Below, one piece after another: positions 27,153-35,135 of a stretch of DNA of 64,000 nt. Every line of letters starts with the position of its first letter. The stretch's first letter is position 1. Both the position numbers and the translations under genes were made by a program. The notes beneath the pieces are model-generated. The model did not search any database, was not told where the DNA came from, and was given only the letters and a program-made list of their open reading frames with translations. This stretch comes from Candidatus Defluviilinea proxima (GTDB lineage: Bacteria > Chloroflexota > Anaerolineae > Anaerolineales > Villigracilaceae): contig JADKIW010000001.1 in NCBI GenBank assembly GCA_016721115.1, positions 387,501-451,500 on the forward strand. The letters run 5' to 3'.

Positions 27153-27365
27153 TCAATATCCAATGATCTCCAATTCCCAATCTGGTAGGTTGAGCCTGTC
27201 GAAACCCTGTCCTGAGATGAGTTTGGCTTTGTCGAGCCATGCGTCCACGCCGTCTTTGATCAGGCGGGAGTAGAGTCCGCGCATATCATCCCCTTGTGGG
27301 ACGGGGTCACGGTCCGCGTGTGCATGGCAGAGAAAAACCTTCAATGGGCGTTTAGGTTCGTTCAT
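27153..27365 (-). pseudogene. Truncated TIR-domain remnant
   Basis: A 70-codon frame that begins like a bacterial TIR domain (LKVFLCHAHADRDPV, LYSRLIKDGVDAWLDKAKLISGQ) and stops just after DWELEI, at about one third of the domain. Compare the intact TIR protein at 35136-35561 (IFLIHAHSDRNTV, LNVWLDAERLQPGQDWQKEI). The eight residues GFDRLNLP between ISGQ and DWELEI are encoded by a short dispersed repeat, inserted in frame. The missing part includes the catalytic Glu, so it is likely non-functional. It sits between the two SEFIR genes. Confidence 0.65.
27184..27213. repeat. Short repeat inserted in the TIR remnant
   Basis: GGTTGAGCCTGTCGAAACCC followed by TGTCCTGAG resembles the widespread TTCGACAGGCTCA-type dispersed element. 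It accounts for about 24 in-frame bases absent from the intact TIR gene downstream. Confidence 0.45.
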
Positions 27366-27447
27366 ATCCGTCCCGTTTTGGTGATGATGGAAAGATTATA
27401 CAACCAAACATATGTAGATACTCTCAGCGAGTCCGTACAGTTCTATC

Positions 27448-28968
27448 TCACGGTGTTGTAAATGATCTTGCACAACGAAAGCCAGTTTCATCATCATAAT
27501 AATAGTGAAGATCTGCACTGCGATTTGAAACACGCATATAATATTGCACGCTCAAGTACGAGCCTCCGCGTCTGATTCGTCTGCCATCACCAATCAAAGG
27601 TCCTTGTGGATCAGGTTCAGTTACGGGAGTAAAGTAATAATATTTTTGATATAGATCTGCAACCCACTCCCAAACGTTCCCTGCCATTTCATAAGCTCCA
27701 TAAGGACTCTTCCCTTTTTCAAGACTTCCCACTCTAACCGGATCCAAAGAACAGAACTGGTTTAAGTACTGAGAGTTTGCATATTCACACCCTAGAGCAT
27801 CGCCCCAAGGATAGGAATTATTTGTTTCACCCCGCGCAGCCTTTTCCCATTCAGCCTCAGTTGGCAACCGTGTTCCATTTCCACGCCATTTGCAATAAGT
27901 GTCTGCCATATCCCAATCTACATTAATCACTGGATAGTCTACATAATTGGGATTATCGAAATAGTAGCCTAATACATTGGAACCAATATCTTTTGGCTGA
28001 CGGCAAACCCCGGAATTTACACATTCTTTGTAATGGATATTTGTAACTTCATATTTATCAATATAATATGTGCCTAATACTACTGCATGAACAGGCTGTT
28101 CATTTTCATCACCAAACTCTGACCCCATCATAAAAGATCCTTCTGGAACGAGCACCATTTCCACACCTTTATCATCAGTAATCTCTAGCGGAAGAGGAGT
28201 CGGCCCCGGCGGGGTAATGGTTAATGTTTTGGTTAATGTCGGTGTAATGGACGGTGGAATTGGGGTATTAGTCCTTGTTCTTGATACAACCGGGCTAACC
28301 GTTGTACCAGCAGCGTTAGCCTGTCGACTGGAAAGAACACTTCCTCCATACCAAAGCCCAACAATAGCGAAGAGACCTACTATTGAAACAAGTATTCTTC
28401 TCCTGACAGGTTTGACTGCCTTTTTCTCAGCAGATAATGGTTCCTTCGAATTTGATTTCCCATCTTCACTACGTCTATCAACATACCCCGGAGGTCTGCC
28501 AACCGGCGGTGGAGCCTCTCGCACATTATGCAGGGTTCTAAGTAAATTATGATATGAACCTTCATCATAAGGGTCACCGCTTAAGTCTATATAATACTTA
28601 CCTAGCAGCCATGAGGGAGCAGATTCATTCCAAGCCCCCTTACGAAAAACCGGAATGAATTTCCGTTGATTACGGCTCGTATATAATTCACTGGAAATAA
28701 TATCCCCTTCATATCCCACACCACCTGTTCGGTTATCTGATTTACTTTTATATTTAGGGGTACAGATTACAAGGACAAAATCACTTTCGCGAACAGATCG
28801 TTCCATAAACTCTGGCAGTTGATCACCAGGAACTGCTGCCCACTCATCTAATATAGTTTCAATTCCATCTCTTCGCAGACGAATCGCAAAATCACGTACC
28901 CAGATCTTTACATCATCTTCCCAAGCATATGAGATGAATACTTTTGGTGGTGTGATTATTTTTTCCAT
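27448..28968 (-). CDS. SEFIR domain, one TM helix and a FGE-sulfatase-like domain
   Basis: A 506-residue protein. Residues 8-155 form a SEFIR domain very close to that of the gene at 26159-27112 (PPKVFISYAWEDDV, VLVICTPKYKSKSD, GGVGYEGDIISSEL). A basic stretch (KPVRRR) and one transmembrane helix (about 191-212) follow, then a Thr/Pro-rich linker and, from about 263, a formylglycine-generating-enzyme-like fold (VLVPEGSFMMGS, YYIDKYEVTN, RLPTEAEWEKAARG, GNVWEWVAD, RRGGSY, GFRCAR). Where FGE has its two catalytic cysteines after RGGS, this protein has none, so it should be a binding or sensing domain, not an enzyme. The topology implies a cytoplasmic SEFIR and an outer sensor. ATG 28968. Confidence 0.82.
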   Translation of the reverse strand: MEKIITPPKVFISYAWEDDVKIWVRDFAIRLRRDGIETILDEWAAVPGDQLPEFMERSVRESDFVLVICTPKYKSKSDNRTGGVGYEGDIISSELYTSRNQRKFIPVFRKGAWNESAPSWLLGKYYIDLSGDPYDEGSYHNLLRTLHNVREAPPPVGRPPGYVDRRSEDGKSNSKEPLSAEKKAVKPVRRRILVSIVGLFAIVGLWYGGSVLSSRQANAAGTTVSPVVSRTRTNTPIPPSITPTLTKTLTITPPGPTPLPLEITDDKGVEMVLVPEGSFMMGSEFGDENEQPVHAVVLGTYYIDKYEVTNIHYKECVNSGVCRQPKDIGSNVLGYYFDNPNYVDYPVINVDWDMADTYCKWRGNGTRLPTEAEWEKAARGETNNSYPWGDALGCEYANSQYLNQFCSLDPVRVGSLEKGKSPYGAYEMAGNVWEWVADLYQKYYYFTPVTEPDPQGPLIGDGRRIRRGGSYLSVQYYMRVSNRSADLHYYYDDETGFRCARSFTTP

Positions 28969-29093
28969 TTAAATCCCGTTATGAGGTGATGTGAAATTAT
29001 AAGACGGATTTTATCTTTTTACCCTCATTTGGCCAATTGCAATTTATTACTCACGTATAGCTTTACAGATTTCCAATTCCCAATCGGTTTCCA

Positions 29094-29245
29094 ACGGACT
29101 CTATCACGGACTCACAGACTTGAGCGGACGGCGTCCGTTATTGTCCGCGAGTCCGTTTTGAAGTCCGTTTGCAGTCACGGGCCGCTTCGCGCGGATTGGA
29201 AACGGACGTGTCCCCTTTTGTCAGTGAGGCCGATATCAAGTCCGT
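29094..29245. promoter_or_regulatory. Cluster of GTCCGT/ACGGAC hexamers
   Basis: At least seven copies of ACGGAC or its complement occur at about 29094, 29106, 29133, 29151, 29163, 29202 and 29240, some as inverted pairs, in the 617-base gap between divergent SEFIR-FGE (start 28968) and the adaptor/STAND operon (start 29586). Possible regulator-binding array or structured RNA; no gene was seen. Confidence 0.4.
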
Positions 29246-29350
29246 TTATGAACATGTCTGTTTTCAAGCAGTGGGGTGATTTGCAAAAGGTGTAAAAAGC
29301 GGAGGAAAAGTAAATTTCCCTTCCCATTGCGGGTTTATATTACTGAATCA

Positions 29351-29383
29351 CTATAGGATCAGTACAGGATAACTATAGGATTA
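29351..29383 (+). repeat. Three 11-base direct repeats (iteron-like)
   Basis: CTATAGGATCA, GTACAGGATAA and CTATAGGATTA stand exactly head-to-tail at 29351, 29362 and 29373. A one-turn (11-bp) period puts them on one face of the helix, as expected of an operator array. They lie about 200 bases upstream of the adaptor/STAND operon. The rest of the 28969-29585 gap shows no other gene. Confidence 0.6.
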
Positions 29384-29557
29384 TTGAACACAGCAAATGA
29401 GACGTCTTACCAAGGTGCTCGCATGGGCATTTCAAACAGGGGAGGAAAAAGGCGCTGGAATGGGCGAATTTGCCGTGACCGTGCCACCCTGCCGTGAGGT
29501 CCATCCACGCTAGTTAACGGGTTTGATAGGGGGTAGTACCCTGGTATCCGCTTATGC

Positions 29558-29563
29558 TATACT
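29558..29563 (+). promoter_or_regulatory. Putative -10 box for the adaptor/STAND operon
   Basis: TATACT, with an overlapping TATGCT five bases earlier, lies 22 bases before the ATG at 29586. A TTGATA at 29523 is too far away (29 bases) to be a standard -35. A strong GGAGGAG ribosome-binding site follows at 29577-29583. Confidence 0.35.
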
Positions 29564-29585
29564 CGTTTCATAGAATGGAGGAGCC

Positions 29586-30041
29586 ATGATCGAAGCTATT
29601 CAACTTCCAATCCTTTTAAAGGCCATCGACTTCATTTTTGATGAAGGACGCAAGATTTTGCAGGAACGGCGCGAGCGTAGGCAAACGCCTGAAGCTACGC
29701 CAACAGATGAAAAGGTCCAGGAGAATGAGGCGAAAGAGATCGTGCCTCTCGAGCCTGAACAGGCAGTAGAGATCAAAGAGGAGTTGTCCACTGCCAAGGT
29801 GGATGAGTCGCTGTGGCAAAGCCATGAGGCCGAGGTCCAGCACCTTGTCCGCTTGCTGGAAACGTATTCTCGCAACTATCACCTTGCGAAGGAACAATAT
29901 GCAAAATGGGGAAGTGCGCTCGTCCCTCCCATTATTATGCACAATATGACAGAAGCCGAAAACGCAATGATCGATACCATCAAAAAGCTTGAGGGTGTTT
30001 TGTCAAAGGTCTATAAAAAAGACATTCAAGCCACCCAATAG
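29586..30041 (+). CDS. Small adaptor protein sharing an EAD-like helical module with the next gene
   Basis: A 151-residue cytoplasmic, mostly helical protein of no known family. An N-terminal amphipathic helix (MIEAIQLPILLKAIDFIFDEG) is followed by an Arg- and Glu-rich linker. Residues about 81-140 align with residues 4-60 of the STAND protein downstream: HLxRLxE, RN, AKxG, P, N, E, K-L-G-V positions match in order. Such duplicated small helical modules act as effector-associated domains (EADs), which bring proteins together by like-with-like binding; assignment here is inference. First gene of a three-gene operon, 15 bases before the next start, with GGAGGAG as ribosome-binding site. Confidence 0.6.
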   Translation: MIEAIQLPILLKAIDFIFDEGRKILQERRERRQTPEATPTDEKVQENEAKEIVPLEPEQAVEIKEELSTAKVDESLWQSHEAEVQHLVRLLETYSRNYHLAKEQYAKWGSALVPPIIMHNMTEAENAMIDTIKKLEGVLSKVYKKDIQATQ

Positions 30042-30056
30042 AATAAAGGGTACAAC

Positions 30057-32282
30057 ATGGACAAGGAAGAAATCTCTCATCTCGAGAGGCTGATCGAGCT
30101 ACACAAGAGAAATCTGTATACTCTCGAGGAGATGCTGGCAAAGTTTGGTGTGGATCAGCCATTGCATCTCATCAACAGCGTCACCATGGAACGCGAGGCA
30201 ATCGCCAGATACACCAAACAACTCGATGGTGTCGCATCAGAGGATAGAGAACGCGAAAAGCCAAATCTACGGGCAAGCCTTCCGAGACGCCCCTATTTTG
30301 TAGGCAGGGAGATGGAAGTCCGTACCATCCTTCAGTCTTTACATCCCAATAGCCGAACCTTTATCGTGGGGATTGAAGGACTGGGCGGGGTGGGCAAATC
30401 TGCATTGGCTATCGAGGTCAGTCATCTGTGTGTGGAGAACGATCTTTTCGAATCCGTGATCTGGATCTCGGCCAAGGAAACTGTTCTTACACTGCATGGG
30501 ATCGAGCCAATCATCCCAGAAGCCAAGTCCCTTTCCGATATTCTCATCACGATCGGCACCAGCCTCGGCAGTCCCACGATCGGCAACCTGTCCATTCAGG
30601 AACAGATCAAGAAGGCTTATGGGCTTCTCGCCAAACAGTCCACGCTCCTCATTCTCGATAATTTCGAATCGCTCTCAAGGCTTGAGCAACGCGATATCCT
30701 CGACTTCCTGCGAAGGTCGCCCATCACTCTGAAGGTGATTGTCACATCGAGAGAAAGAGTCACCGAAGGACAGATCATCCGCTTGCAGGGATTGTCGTTT
30801 GAAGAAAGCAACGCCCTGCTGGAATGGGACGCACGGCAAAAGAACATCCAACTCACAAGAGATCAAAATAAATATCTGGTTGATCTGACGGGTGGGCTCC
30901 CTCTCGCACTGCTATGGGTACATGGACAGATCGCGGTGTTGGGATACTCGGTCACACAGGTGCTGGATAAGTTAAGCCTCGACGCAGATATTCCCATTCT
31001 GCAATACTGCTTCAATCACAGTTGGAATCTCCTGCAACATCACAATGAGAAAAAGTTATTGTTCATCCTCTCGTTACATCCCGAGGCAGTGTCACGAGAC
31101 GCGCTCAGAGAAATCTCCGGGATCGAGGATGACGACCAATTCGAAACTGCCATCAGCGACCTTCTGCAATTAACCTTGATCGAGCATGAACCCGATAAGG
31201 ATTACTTCAGCATCCTACCGCTGACACGTCGTTACATCCGCACACAGTTCTCCACCGATAGAAAATTCATCCGCCAAGCCGAGATGAAAACGGCACAATA
31301 TTATGTGGATCTTCTATCCGAAAAAAGCGACTTCAAGGAATGGCGCGAATTCGACGAGTTGTTGCGAGACCGCAACAACATCCTTGGCGTGGCACAGTGG
31401 TGCTACAAGTCCATTCAAAAGAAACCCACGGGCGCCTTGACGAAGAAGACCCAGGATATCGCCGAATCCCTTGTGAAGATCGGCATCCAATTTGGGAGCG
31501 TGCTGTGGCAACGCGCCTTCTGGTATGACCGCCTGACTCTGGCACATGCATCCCTGAGCGCGGCCAATCTGCTCGCAGATTGGAAGTCCGTAAGCACATT
31601 TGCCCGCAACATCTGTTGGATCTACTTTTATCAAGGGGATTATTTGCGGGCATTGCATTGGGCAGAGGACGCACTCTCCGCGACAACCAAGACCAACGAT
31701 GAGTTGCTGATCGCCGCCGCAAAACGGTCACTCGGGACCGTGGAACTGCGTCTTGGTAACTTTGACCGTTCCGAAACCCTGCTCAAGGACGTGCTCGCCA
31801 CAAGTGAAAAGTTCGCCGGTGACGATTATGGGATCTACAGCAAGGGGTTTGCAGAATACGGTCTCGGCGATCTGGAATATGAGCGCGGCAATATTGAAAA
31901 ATCCAAAGATTGGTATCAAAAAGCCTTGGATACCTGGCAGGACCCAGTCCGCAAAGACCCGATCCGCCACATCAGTCTCGCGTTGAACGGTTTGGGTTTT
32001 ATCGCCTTGAAAGAACAACGTTTCGCTGATGCAAAACGACTTTTTAGTGAAGCGGTTCAGTCTGCTGAAGAATTTGGGAGGATCGATGAACTTGCAAAAG
32101 GACAGCTTGGTCTGGCCTCTGTCAACATTGAGACAAATGCCGATCTAAAGATCGCTTTGATCCTGATCATTGAGGCAATCGAAAGTTTCCAACAACTAGG
32201 CATGCAATATGAAATTCAAAAGGCCCAGTCGCTCCGTGAACAGATCCTGAAAAAACAACCTCAAATACTGACCCCTAGCTGA
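30057..32282 (+). CDS. STAND/NB-ARC-type ATPase with N-terminal EAD-like module and TPR repeats
   Basis: A 741-residue protein. Residues 4-60 carry the helical adaptor module shared with the gene upstream. Residues 78-360 are a NB-ARC-like NTPase: RRPYFVGREMEV entry motif, P-loop GLGGVGKSALA (108-118), Walker B LLILDNFE (197-204), VTSRE sensor-1 Arg, and a GLPLALLWV winged-helix-proximal motif. From about 480 to the end are tetratricopeptide-like helical repeats (LGTVELRLGNFDRSETLLKD, YGLGDLEYERGNIEKSKDWY, LNGLGFIALKEQRFADAKRL). STAND ATPases are off until a trigger binds the repeat region and then oligomerise, as in plant NLRs and bacterial Avs proteins. There is no effector domain of its own, so output must come through partners. 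Confidence 0.82.
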   Translation: MDKEEISHLERLIELHKRNLYTLEEMLAKFGVDQPLHLINSVTMEREAIARYTKQLDGVASEDREREKPNLRASLPRRPYFVGREMEVRTILQSLHPNSRTFIVGIEGLGGVGKSALAIEVSHLCVENDLFESVIWISAKETVLTLHGIEPIIPEAKSLSDILITIGTSLGSPTIGNLSIQEQIKKAYGLLAKQSTLLILDNFESLSRLEQRDILDFLRRSPITLKVIVTSRERVTEGQIIRLQGLSFEESNALLEWDARQKNIQLTRDQNKYLVDLTGGLPLALLWVHGQIAVLGYSVTQVLDKLSLDADIPILQYCFNHSWNLLQHHNEKKLLFILSLHPEAVSRDALREISGIEDDDQFETAISDLLQLTLIEHEPDKDYFSILPLTRRYIRTQFSTDRKFIRQAEMKTAQYYVDLLSEKSDFKEWREFDELLRDRNNILGVAQWCYKSIQKKPTGALTKKTQDIAESLVKIGIQFGSVLWQRAFWYDRLTLAHASLSAANLLADWKSVSTFARNICWIYFYQGDYLRALHWAEDALSATTKTNDELLIAAAKRSLGTVELRLGNFDRSETLLKDVLATSEKFAGDDYGIYSKGFAEYGLGDLEYERGNIEKSKDWYQKALDTWQDPVRKDPIRHISLALNGLGFIALKEQRFADAKRLFSEAVQSAEEFGRIDELAKGQLGLASVNIETNADLKIALILIIEAIESFQQLGMQYEIQKAQSLREQILKKQPQILTPS

Positions 32283-32284
32283 AA

Positions 32285-33994
32285 ATGGATAATGAGCTAA
32301 AGATATTTCTACAGTCTTTCAAAGAATTGGAGAATCTGTTCCAGGCCCTTCCAATCGCTGAAACTCAGGTACAACAATTAAAAGCTTCCGTTTCAGGCAT
32401 TCTAAAGAATGCCAAGAATCTGGCATTGTACGATACGATCACGCACGCCTTGAATGCGCGGGCCGGTAAATGGCTGATCCCCGATAGCCATATCAAAGGT
32501 ATGGCAAAGGTCGATATTTATGATCTGCGGCAGGCCAATAAGGTCTATGGAGCCTCGGTCGTAGACAGGGAACTGCACAAGTTGGCCTATCAGTTCATGT
32601 CGATCTTTACGCTGGATACGGGGGATTTTGTCCGCAGGTCACCGGGCAGTGACGAATTCAGGATATTTTCTACAACCAAAACGCCCCAGGAAATGAAGCG
32701 CCTGTTATCGAAACTCTATGTCAAACAGGAAGTGGATTCCCTGCTCACCTGGGACTATGGCACAGGTCTCACAGAAACGGAGGCCGAAAACGAACTACAA
32801 AAACAACGAAAGACATACAGGCCGATCGTGCTTCGGCAGACTATTTTGGAAAGTCACTCTGAAATTCCCAGGCGAATCGAAGAAAATAGTAGTCGCCAAA
32901 GTTGGAATGAGTTTAACACACCATATGAAAGGCTTATAGATAAAATTCGTTTACTGAAAATGCCTGAAAGGCTCGAACAACAGGCCATTACACAAGTTCA
33001 GGTTACGAAAGATATAGTCGAAAGCATCGTAACCAAAGAGGCGCTGACGGGAGCGCTTAATGGTTTGGGAGCAAAATGGTACACCGACAATACAGCCATC
33101 AAATGTGTAGCGTTGACCGACATGCTCAATATGCACGAAGGGAATACCCGTTATGGAAGCGCCGCCATCGACCAGGATCTCAGGCGTTTTTCCAATATGC
33201 TTTCGACACGCTTTCCCAAGAGTGAAGGTTTCTTATTGTTTCGATCGGAACGAACAGGTGACGAGTTCAAGATAACATCAACGAAAGATAATGTTGCAGA
33301 GCTTGAAACCAGATTTCGCAAAGTCTGGCAAAGCGACTTGTACCGAGGTTTGCTCGCATGGAACTACGGTGTCGGAAAGAACGACAGCGAAGCACATGTT
33401 GATCTTTATAGGAACAGAGTCAAGGAAACGGAAAAAATGAACGCTTCAACCTCAAACGGCAAATCAACCTTTATCATTGTCCGCCCAGAAAGTGAAGATT
33501 ACACAAAACTGTTCAGGCTCTCAGAAGAAAAGGCCCGTGTTGTGGAAGGTGACCCCATCATCGACCTGCATTTAACCATACAAGCAATTCGAAACGTCGA
33601 GGATTTCGTCACACTGAAAAAACGCATTGAAGAATACGCATCACAACTATCTCCTTTCGAGATCAAGGTTGGCAGTATCGCCCGAATGAACGTGAACAAC
33701 CAAAAAGGCAGATTATGGTTGTTGGCAGAAAAAAGTCCAACCTTGGAAGGCATCTACAGCGACCTCGATAAGATCGCACGCGATATGGGATATGAAAGCT
33801 ATCCATATAAAGCTCAGAATTGGTTGCCACATATCAAAATCGTGGATCTATCAGAGAACACATCCCCACAGATCAAAGACCCAACCTTTGGTGCAGGCAA
33901 CGGGATCACTTTCACGGTTAATCGTTTTGAATGGACCGTGCAAAAGGGGCCCGAACATTGGGATCTGCTGGAACGCTTCGAGTTTTGTCATTGA
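32285..33994 (+). CDS. Tandem GGDEF-like domains fused to a 2H phosphoesterase
   Basis: A 569-residue protein that I do not recognise as a described family. Domain A (about 45-180) and domain B (about 250-385) both look like diverged GGDEF nucleotide cyclases: ALNARAGKW / ALTGALNGLGAKW openings, a metal Asp (77 and 279) eight residues before a conserved Asn (85 and 287) and YG, then GSDEF (121-125) and TGDEF (324-328), ending in YG(T/V)G...K helices. A C-terminal domain (about 395-569) has paired His motifs HLTI (429-432) and HIKI (516-519) with the 2H phosphoesterase layout (second motif has Lys for Thr/Ser). It could make and cleave a cyclic nucleotide. It starts 2 bases after the STAND gene stop; a terminator follows. 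Confidence 0.62.
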   Translation: MDNELKIFLQSFKELENLFQALPIAETQVQQLKASVSGILKNAKNLALYDTITHALNARAGKWLIPDSHIKGMAKVDIYDLRQANKVYGASVVDRELHKLAYQFMSIFTLDTGDFVRRSPGSDEFRIFSTTKTPQEMKRLLSKLYVKQEVDSLLTWDYGTGLTETEAENELQKQRKTYRPIVLRQTILESHSEIPRRIEENSSRQSWNEFNTPYERLIDKIRLLKMPERLEQQAITQVQVTKDIVESIVTKEALTGALNGLGAKWYTDNTAIKCVALTDMLNMHEGNTRYGSAAIDQDLRRFSNMLSTRFPKSEGFLLFRSERTGDEFKITSTKDNVAELETRFRKVWQSDLYRGLLAWNYGVGKNDSEAHVDLYRNRVKETEKMNASTSNGKSTFIIVRPESEDYTKLFRLSEEKARVVEGDPIIDLHLTIQAIRNVEDFVTLKKRIEEYASQLSPFEIKVGSIARMNVNNQKGRLWLLAEKSPTLEGIYSDLDKIARDMGYESYPYKAQNWLPHIKIVDLSENTSPQIKDPTFGAGNGITFTVNRFEWTVQKGPEHWDLLERFEFCH

Positions 33995-34016
33995 TCGCCT
34001 GACGCATCACCCATCG

Positions 34017-34045
34017 CCTCCTTTCTCGACCGAAAGGAGGTTTTT
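34017..34045 (+). terminator. Terminator of the adaptor/STAND/cyclase operon
   Basis: A 9-bp stem (CCTCCTTTC 34017-34025 / GAAAGGAGG 34032-34040) followed by TTTTTG and TTTT. It lies 23 bases after the stop codon at 33994 and closes the three-gene unit. Confidence 0.85.
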
Positions 34046-34157
34046 GTTTTCTATAAATCTGATCTGCCCCACATCTTAATTTCGATCTACGCCCTATAAA
34101 AATTGTGCTATTATCTACAGAAGCACCAAAACCAAAAGAGGAATAGGGCAAATTAAA

Positions 34158-35123
34158 ATGGCAACTATACTGGTCGTGGACACCCGCCCGACTGACCGTC
34201 AACTTCTTGTCACACTCTTAAGTTCCTTTGGGTATCGTATGCTGGAAGCCAGCGATGGTTCTGAAGCATTGGAACTCGCACGCACCGAACTCCCCGATCT
34301 AATCATCACCGATATCGTCATGCCCAATATGGATGGCTTCACACTTGCACGCCGCCTGCGCGCAGAACCTCTTTTAGCGGGCGTGCCAGTGATCTTCCAA
34401 ACTGTTCATTACCTTGAAGCGGAAGTGCGAAAACTTGCAACATCCAGCGGCATCCGACACATTCTCGGAAAACCAGCCGAACCACAAGAAGTATTGCGTG
34501 CTGTACATGAATCTCTCAAACAACCCACTGTGCCCACCAAACTTCCACAAACCGGGCAACTTCAACGGGAGCACCTGCAAATATTGGCAGACAAGCTTTA
34601 CCAAAAAAATCTGGAGCTGGAAAGCGCCAACGAACGTCTCCGCAACCTTTCATTAACTGACGACCTCACCGGTCTCAACAATCGACGTGGCTTCACGGTT
34701 CTTTCTACTGGTTTGTTGAAATTCGCCCGACGATCCAGACATCCCCTTTGCTTGCTATACATTGACATGGACAGTCTAAAAAGTGTCAACAATAAATACG
34801 GTCATGCAGAGGGTGATATTGCGCTGACACACTTTGCCCGCATTCTGACAGAAACCTTCCGCGACTCTGATGTGATCGCCCGCATGGGTGGCGATGAATT
34901 TGCCGCCCTCACCATTGACTCAACAGAAAGAGGCATCTCCACCATCCAGGCACGCCTGCAAAGCAATGTAGATGCTTACAATCTTGTTTCCGTGCGAGGC
35001 TATGCCCTATCCTACAGTCTGGGCGTCATTCAAGTTGACCTCAATACAACCATTACTGTAGAAGCATTACTTTCACAGGCAGATAAAGCCATGTACGAAC
35101 ATAAACATAGTAAAAAGGGATAA
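34158..35123 (+). CDS. Response regulator with GGDEF diguanylate cyclase output
   Basis: A 321-residue protein: receiver domain (about 3-120; phosphoacceptor Asp52 in ITDIVMPNMDGF, Lys105 in ILGKPAEP; only one Asp in the N-terminal acidic pocket, Asp8), a coiled coil (about 135-165), then a full GGDEF domain (LTDDLTGLNNRRGF, YIDMDSLKSVNNKYGHAEGD, GGDEF 244-248). An RxxD inhibitory site (Arg235-Asp238) stands five residues before GGDEF, so product feedback by c-di-GMP is expected. Synthesises c-di-GMP when phosphorylated. It has its own leader after the preceding terminator and converges with the TIR gene, ending 12 bases from it. Confidence 0.88.
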   Translation: MATILVVDTRPTDRQLLVTLLSSFGYRMLEASDGSEALELARTELPDLIITDIVMPNMDGFTLARRLRAEPLLAGVPVIFQTVHYLEAEVRKLATSSGIRHILGKPAEPQEVLRAVHESLKQPTVPTKLPQTGQLQREHLQILADKLYQKNLELESANERLRNLSLTDDLTGLNNRRGFTVLSTGLLKFARRSRHPLCLLYIDMDSLKSVNNKYGHAEGDIALTHFARILTETFRDSDVIARMGGDEFAALTIDSTERGISTIQARLQSNVDAYNLVSVRGYALSYSLGVIQVDLNTTITVEALLSQADKAMYEHKHSKKG

Positions 35124-35135
35124 GCCTGCGGGAAA

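Noticed and set aside
29586..33994. Calling the operon a known CBASS, Thoeris or Avs system
   Set aside because: There is no SMODS/CD-NTase, no ThsA/SLOG or SIR2 and no Avs-type nuclease; the parts are related in logic only.
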